From the NCBI GenBank assembly GCA_009663005.1, contig CM018904.1, positions 405,621 to 418,120 of the forward strand: 12,500 nt of DNA, given 5' to 3'. Shown here one piece after another: positions 8,205-12,500 of the stretch (positions within the stretch are counted from its first letter, which is position 1; each line of letters starts with the position of its first letter). The translations under genes were made by a program, and so were the position numbers. Under the pieces are notes generated by a model. It was not told the origin of the DNA and did not search any database. It saw only the letters and a program-made list of their open reading frames with translations. The stretch is from Actinidia chinensis (Eukaryota > Streptophyta > Magnoliopsida > Ericales > Actinidiaceae).

Positions 8205-9530
8205 CCCAAAAGGCAAACTATAAGGCGGTGAAATAGGTTTACTCTAATAATGTCCAATTAAAAATTAATAATCTTAACTAAATATGTTATGCAATATATA
8301 TAATATAATATAATAAGAGTAAAGGAAGAGAGATTGCAAACAAATTTATAATGGTTCGACCAATTAGTGGCTACGTCCACTTCTCCAAGACGTCCTTGGG
8401 ATTTTACTATCTTTACAAACTTTTGGGTACTTGTAAACCTTTACAATTTCTTCAACCTAGAGCTTCTATAGTCTTCAAGAGAATGATTCTCTCTTGGATT
8501 ACAATCAATAACTCAAGGTGATTCTCTCAAAATAATTATATTGTAGCAATAAATGCTCACAAAAATTTTAGTTGAATGATAAATACAATCAAAATCTCAA
8601 AAGTGTTTTCTCTCTTTCCGATCTAACAAATTTAGCTCAAAGAATGATCAAAGGTGTTGAAGAATTGAATGCAAGAGGTTAGGAGAATTTAATACAATTT
8701 AATTTGGTTTTCAATACCTTCCCAACCACCCCAAGAGTTGCATTTATAGCCCCAAGTTGAAATATGGTCGTTGCAGCATTAAATGCATGTAAACTAGCCG
8801 TTCTAATTCAATTTGGGCCGTTGGATCTTGATCTAGACGCTCATGATTAAGAGTTCAAATTTCGGTTGACCAAAATTCAACTTTGATCGATGCTTCTTTA
8901 ATTCTAGAGGTTGCTCAAAACTTCGGTCGATGTTTCATCAAACCAGATTTCTTCAAAACCAGTGAGTGGCTTAAACTTCGGTCGACGTTTTGCCAAGCTT
9001 CAGTTGACTGAACTTACTTCGGTAGATGCCTTGCATTTTCAGTGGCACTTAAACACTTCGGTCGAGGCTCTCTAACTTCGGTCGTCAAGTTCGGTTGACC
9101 GAACTTATGATAGTTGCAGCAATCAAATTGTTTTCTTCAAAACACAAACTTGTTAAACACCCAAAATGAGTTTGGGAGATAATTTGACAATTATACAAGT
9201 TCTATTTGCATTATAACATCAATTGTGACTTGTTGGAAGGAGCGGATTGTATTTTGAGATAATATCGACTCTTTTAAGCTCGATTGAGTTTTTCGTTCGA
9301 GTGAGCGAGTCAAGTGTTTCAAAATAACTCTTAATTATATTTTCAAAGTATGGACACGTGTATAGGGATACTGCATATTTGTAACATGTGATGTTGTTTG
9401 ACTTTCCATTTTATTCTTCAAAACAATTTTCAAAAAAATGTATTTAAACATACATAATCCTAATCATCAAAATCAATTTTAACTTTATTCTAACATCTTT
9501 CATCTGTCTTGTCTCGTCTTCAAATAGATT
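8205..9530. repeat. Probable decayed LTR-type repeat (boundaries uncertain)
   Basis: A stretch near 8335-8410 (AATGGTTCGACCAATTAG followed by GGCTACGTCCAC) resembles the GGTTCG...CCTACGTCCAC segment seen in LTR-type plant repeats. Further on come CCGTTGGATC-type sequence (8817-8830) and a cluster of TTCGGTCGA motifs. No coding domain is visible. I could not find terminal TG/CA ends or a target-site duplication, so this may be a solo LTR, a non-autonomous element, or a fragment. The call rests on recalled sequence patterns rather than an alignment. Confidence 0.4.
8855..9106. repeat. Cluster of TTCGGTCGA-like motifs with small inverted repeats
   Basis: Within about 250 bp the motif (C)TTCGGT(C/T)GA or a close variant occurs around 8857, 8919, 8971, 8999, 9019, 9054, 9076 and 9090. 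Two copies form near-perfect inverted repeats with a TG centre: TTCAGTTGACTGAA (8999-9012) and AAGTTCGGTTGACCGAACTT (9087-9106). Spacing is irregular (20-60 bp), unlike a satellite. Confidence 0.7.
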
Positions 9531-9699
9531 CTTTCTTTATTATAGTCTCATTCAATTTTTAAAAAGTACTTAAAATATTTTCTTTTTTTTTTTTAGATAT
9601 TTCTTGGTAGATTTATTCAAAGATATTAAGATTCTCATTCGACTCTTGATTCCCATATTTCAGGTAAATCAATTTGTCGATTCAATCAGGCCAAGTTTC
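9531..9699. other. AT-rich spacer
   Basis: This short AT-rich stretch contains a T12-type run before TTTAGATATTTC. I see no gene or defined repeat in it. Confidence 0.4.
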
Positions 9700-9815
9700 A
9701 TGATTTGAAATTGAAACTCCTAGAGAAATTAAAAAGGATCTGTACTAGAGAATCAGTCAGAACATCAAGGTTGGACCATTTTCATCATAGCCCTCACAAA
9801 ATTGGTTGTAATTTT

Positions 9816-10320
9816 CGTTATTGACCACAGAGCACACAACCAGAATCTGTAATTAAGTTCCATGTCCTCAAGCTGTCCCTAGTGACTAACCTCCTATTGA
9901 AACACAACCATTGTATTAAAGCCCACCTCGATACATTGTGTGAAAACCAAATCAAATGCCACCGGACACCTTATTAAACACTTCCCTCACCGCATTCCCC
10001 AAGCAGAAGAAACAGTCCATGAGCCGTCACATTGTTGAAAATTTACCAAGAACATGCTTCATTAAAGACTGCCCCAATTCCCCTAAACTGAAAATCTTCC
10101 TAGCTCTCCATGAGCAGTCACATTGTTGAATCTAAACCTTTGGATTTTAAGCCAAAAAATCTCAAAATTTGGAATCTTCATTTTGAAACCTCAAAGCCAC
10201 ATTCAAATTAATAAATGCACGCACAGATAAACTCATTCATATCCACACATGACCAAAACCAATGAAAACGACAATGATGGGACCAAAGAAGTACTCACAT
10301 ATTACCTCCATTCTTAACAT
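9816..10320. other. About 500-bp insertion inside peroxidase copy 4
   Basis: This is DNA of unknown origin between the two halves of copy 4. It contains a diverged tandem duplication (separate entry). No open frame of useful length, no terminal inverted repeats and no target-site duplication could be recognised at the soft edges. It could be a non-autonomous transposon, filler DNA from double-strand-break repair, or an old captured fragment. Confidence 0.5.
9970..10130. repeat. Diverged tandem duplication, 91-bp period
   Basis: CCATGAGCCGTCACATTGTTG at 10017 recurs as CCATGAGCAGTCACATTGTTG at 10108 (one mismatch over 23 bp). The 40-50 bp before each copy (ATTAAACACTTCCC versus ATTAAAGACTGCCC) are also related, so the unit is roughly 75-90 bp. 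Confidence 0.7.
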
Positions 10321-10720
10321 ATTGCAGTGCCCGTCAATCATTGATGATGGAAAAAGCATAAGCCCTCACCCGTAAAGCAGTTCGATTGGCCATAAATTGT
10401 TGATGGAAAAAAGAAGTCCGATTTCTCTCAGAAAACTCACATAGTATCGAGGGACAAAGACCAACCCCAATGAAACTGAAGAACCTGGTATTCTCAACGT
10501 TTCCTTTGTTGCAATCAGTAAAGAACGTTTTAAACAGCTGCATAATTCTCAGATTCATGACTATTTTAATTTCCTGAACAATTTTTTGATTATATATTAT
10601 TGTTTTACCTTTGGTTGATTGTAGATTTCAAACTTTATTTTTTTCCTCCCCATTGTATTATATATGTGTTTCTATTGTTCTTTGCATTTTAGACTCTAAT
10701 GTTTTGTGTTATCTTTTTAG

Positions 10721-11301
10721 ACTGGTGACCCGTTCTATCCGGTCCTTACAAATAGGAGGGATAGGAGCAGCTCATACTTCGCCACAACAATGGCCCAGAT
10801 ACCCAAGTCTGATTGAAATATCTCTGTAACACTTCGGCTATTTGCACTCAAAGGATTCACTATAAGGGAAACAGTTGCTATTCTTGTTATTGACTGATAG
10901 GGCACATTACCTTTTTCAAAACACGTTAACTTCAGTAAATGACTTCCCACTCATAGCTTAGCATCGATTTTTTTTTTCTTTCCAAATTCTTCTGCTGGGC
11001 ATAACATTGGGAATATAGGCTGTGAGTTTATTTCACCGAGACTTCACAATTTCCAAGGGACAAGATAACTGGAACCACAATATCTCCTGATTTTCTTGAT
11101 GAGATAAGCCTTATTTGCTCAGATAATGAGTGTGTTTTGCTCAGAGGAACTCCTCCCATGGGATCAAGGATTTGGGTGGAGTCCGCGGTCGGAATTGAAT
11201 ATTACCGAAGGACTGTCCGCTTCTGTATGGGTTAGTGTTGGGCACTCGATACTATTGAGAGTTTGGTGAGAGGGAGAGAGCTTTTAATTGCTGACCAACA
11301 A
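10721..11301 (+). pseudogene. Peroxidase fragment, exons 3 and 4, plus strand (copy 2)
   Basis: Exon 3 remnant is 10721-10886 (166 nt, the same length as copy 1). It follows TTTTTAG, reads TGDPFYPVLTNRRD, and has a TGA at 10814-10816 where copy 1 has GGA. Its donor is G|TT instead of G|GT (10887-10888). Intron 3 is 10887-10994. At the exon-4 junction the expected AG reads TG (10993-10994). Exon 4 keeps the proximal histidine (GHNIG, cat at 11000-11002), has a stop at 11066-11068, then shifts frame. It ends at about 11301, short of the C-terminus, at the centre of the palindrome. No exon 1 or 2 was found upstream: 10560-10720 is T-rich intron-like DNA. Confidence 0.85.
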
Positions 11302-11737
11302 TTGATGGTGGTTGTTGATTAGCAAATAAATGCTCTCTCTCTCCCCTAAAACTATCATAGTATCCAGGGCCCAACATGTATACAGAAGCGGACAGTCCCC
11401 TAGTAATATTCAATTCCGAATGCAGATTCTACCAAAATCCTTGATCCCATGGGAGAAGGAGCTCTTCTAAGCAAATCACTCTCATTGTCTGAGGAAACGA
11501 GGCTTATCTCACCAATAAAATCAGGAGGTATTGCCGGGTCCAGCTGTCTTGTCCGTTGGAAGTTGTGCAGTCTCGATCGAACAAACGCACAACCTATCTT
11601 TCTTATGTTAAGCCCACCAGCAGAATATTGAAAAGAAAAAAAAGAAATTGATACTAAGCAATGAGTGTGAGTTCATTATACTGGAGTTAACATCTTCTGG
11701 AGAAGGAAAAATGCAAAACAATGAATACCAAGAAGAG
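10878..11737. repeat. Near-palindromic inverted repeat of peroxidase sequence
   Basis: Left arm 10878-11301 and right arm 11312-11737 are reverse complements with substitutions and a few small indels, roughly 80-85% identical by eye. The centre is about 11306/11307. CAACAA (11296-11301) pairs with TTGTTG (11312-11317), and the 10-nt centre could form only G-U type pairs. The arms cover the last bases of exon 3, intron 3 and most of exon 4. Long exact stretches include GACTGTCCGCTTCTGTAT (11211 onward, mirrored near 11380-11398) and CATGGGATCAAGGATTT. Confidence 0.9.
11312..11737 (-). pseudogene. Peroxidase fragment, end of exon 3 to exon 4, minus strand (copy 3)
   Basis: On the minus strand, 11737-11729 is the last few bases of exon 3. 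A normal GT donor (11728-11727) opens a 111-nt intron 3, and exon 4 begins at 11617. Seventy-one codons then stay open before TAG at 11402-11400, so this copy is less damaged than copy 2. It has lost catalytic residues: the proximal haem-ligand histidine is Leu (GLNI, codon 11612-11610), and the cysteine of the ICSDN block is Ser. The exon-4 acceptor reads TG (11619-11618), as in copy 2. The fragment ends at the palindrome centre. The open frame 11449-11631 on the + strand is an antisense shadow of it. Confidence 0.85.
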
Positions 11738-11791
11738 ATATCAAAGGCTTTACTCTTTAGTACTCAAAAGCAAAAAGATATCAAAGGCTTT
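11736..11791. repeat. 16-bp direct repeat at the palindrome's outer edge
   Basis: AGATATCAAAGGCTTT occurs at 11736-11751 and again at 11776-11791 (40-bp period, 24 bp between copies). The first copy begins where homology of the right palindrome arm ends. Confidence 0.85.
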
Positions 11792-12500
11792 CATTGCATG
11801 GTAAATTTCTGAACCTAGGTGCATAGAAAGATAGATCAGGTTTGCTAGTGCGATACCTATGGAAATTTATTTTCTTAGTTCATTCCATTTCTGCAATTTT
11901 AAGTCACTAAAATCTCAAAGCAGCCACTTTTAACTCTCGGGACCTCAACTCTTTTCATCTTTAAACATTTATTCTAGCTCCAAGCGTACTTACTGTAACA
12001 AGGCTCGAGTTTTCTGTCATCTAGTACTCTGCTCCAAAACTCTTCCAGAAGTGGGTGATTGCTACTGTTTTGATAATGTTGTCTATATCGTGCTGTGTTA
12101 AATGTTCTATAGGTGATTTATTGCATAGGCCAACAACCCTTTTGGCTGTGTACACAGAATCTTGAGCATAGGAGGCCTGGAAGGTAAAGATCTTTCTTTT
12201 ACAAGTTACATCCTTTCGTAATCTTTCTTATTATGTCTCTGTGTTCACGAGTCTTATTTCCTACTTTCATCTTTCCCAATGCGATTTCTTTCTTACGTTC
12301 ATTGATTTCTAAGTGCGAATCTCCTCGAAAAACTTTGGAAGAATGATAAAAGGACATCCAGTGCATTAAGTAAACTAGTTTTTAAGGCCATCCTACCACG
12401 AAGTTCCATGTCGATTAGGCTCTGAATCATCCACAGCAACAATGATCAGAATCCATCGTTAAAAATTGAGAATGTGAAGCAACTAGATATGCCAAACACA
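11792..12500. other. Non-coding tail, one doubtful small exon
   Basis: No recognisable gene is present. A segment of about 71 bp (12114-12183) is bounded by ..TATAG and ..GAAG|GTAAAG and could be an exon of an unknown gene. Its best frame (starting GDLLHRPTTLLAVYTES) hits a stop before the donor, so I do not call it. The rest is T-rich, intron-like sequence. Confidence 0.4.

Larger units (their letters stand above)
9700..10495 (-). pseudogene. Peroxidase exon-4 fragment, minus strand, split by an insertion (copy 4)
   Basis: Read on the minus strand, 10495 down to about 10325 matches the middle of peroxidase exon 4. It resembles GPRYYESLLRGRG and then HQQFMANRTALRVRAYAF, against DQQLMASDENAELVRSFAS in copy 1. 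The match then stops. It resumes at 9800-9777 with FVRAMMKM, against FARAMVKM in copy 1, and continues to about 9705 along the C-terminal segment (ACAGATCCTTTTTAATTTC versus ACAGATCCAACTTAATTGC). About 500 bp of other DNA separates the halves. The minus-strand open frame 10558-10334 is this fragment plus unrelated lead sequence. Sequence upstream of about 10495 no longer aligns convincingly. Confidence 0.7.

Noticed and set aside
9850..10060. Minus-strand reading with faint pentatricopeptide-like wording (REVFNKVSGG)
   Set aside because: It is interrupted by stops every 10-20 codons and matches too short a segment to support a family.
10611..10950. Open frames overlapping peroxidase copy 2 exon 3 on both strands
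   Set aside because: They are in the wrong frame or on the opposite strand relative to the exon homology.
12114..12183. Small exon flanked by TATAG and GTAAAG
   Set aside because: The best frame contains stops before the donor and no family is recognised; splice-like flanks are common by chance.

Overview
The window looks like nuclear DNA from a flowering plant. It is AT-rich, has spliced gene remnants with GT/AG introns, and carries a class III (secretory) peroxidase gene family, which occurs only in plants, plus degraded LTR-retrotransposon sequence. No intact protein-coding gene is visible. The species cannot be named from the sequence.

Layout. (1) 1-4847 is the 3' part of a decayed Ty1/copia retrotransposon on the + strand, in the order gag, zinc knuckle, protease, integrase, reverse transcriptase, RNase H, polypurine tract, 3' LTR (4300-4847). 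Frameshifts and stops run throughout. A ~118-nt A-rich tract interrupts the protease-integrase junction region and a 60-bp tandem duplication lies in the integrase C-terminus. (2) 4848-6939 holds a class III peroxidase pseudogene on the + strand: end of intron 1, then exons 2, 3 and 4 with well-preserved splice sites and reading frame but three premature stops in exon 4. Exon 1 is not in the window. The retrotransposon sits in the same orientation immediately upstream, probably inside intron 1. (3) 6940-8204 is non-coding flank. (4) About 8205-9530 resembles a decayed LTR-type repeat and has a cluster of TTCGGTCGA-like motifs. (5) 9700-11740 contains three more decayed peroxidase pieces in alternating orientation: a minus-strand exon-4 fragment split by ~500 bp of unrelated DNA, a plus-strand exon 3-4 fragment, and a minus-strand exon 4/intron 3 fragment. 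(6) 11792-12500 has nothing recognisable beyond one doubtful small exon.

Most interesting structure. The plus-strand exon 3-4 fragment and the next minus-strand fragment form a long near-palindrome. Arms of about 425 bp (10878-11301 and 11312-11737) flank a ~10-nt centre and look roughly 80-85% identical by eye. Read-through RNA in either direction could fold into a long imperfect hairpin of peroxidase sequence. That is the layout expected of an incipient hairpin-siRNA or proto-MIRNA locus born from inverted duplication of a gene. Transcription is not shown by the sequence. A second point of interest is a perfect three-unit heat-shock-element pattern in the retrotransposon LTR.
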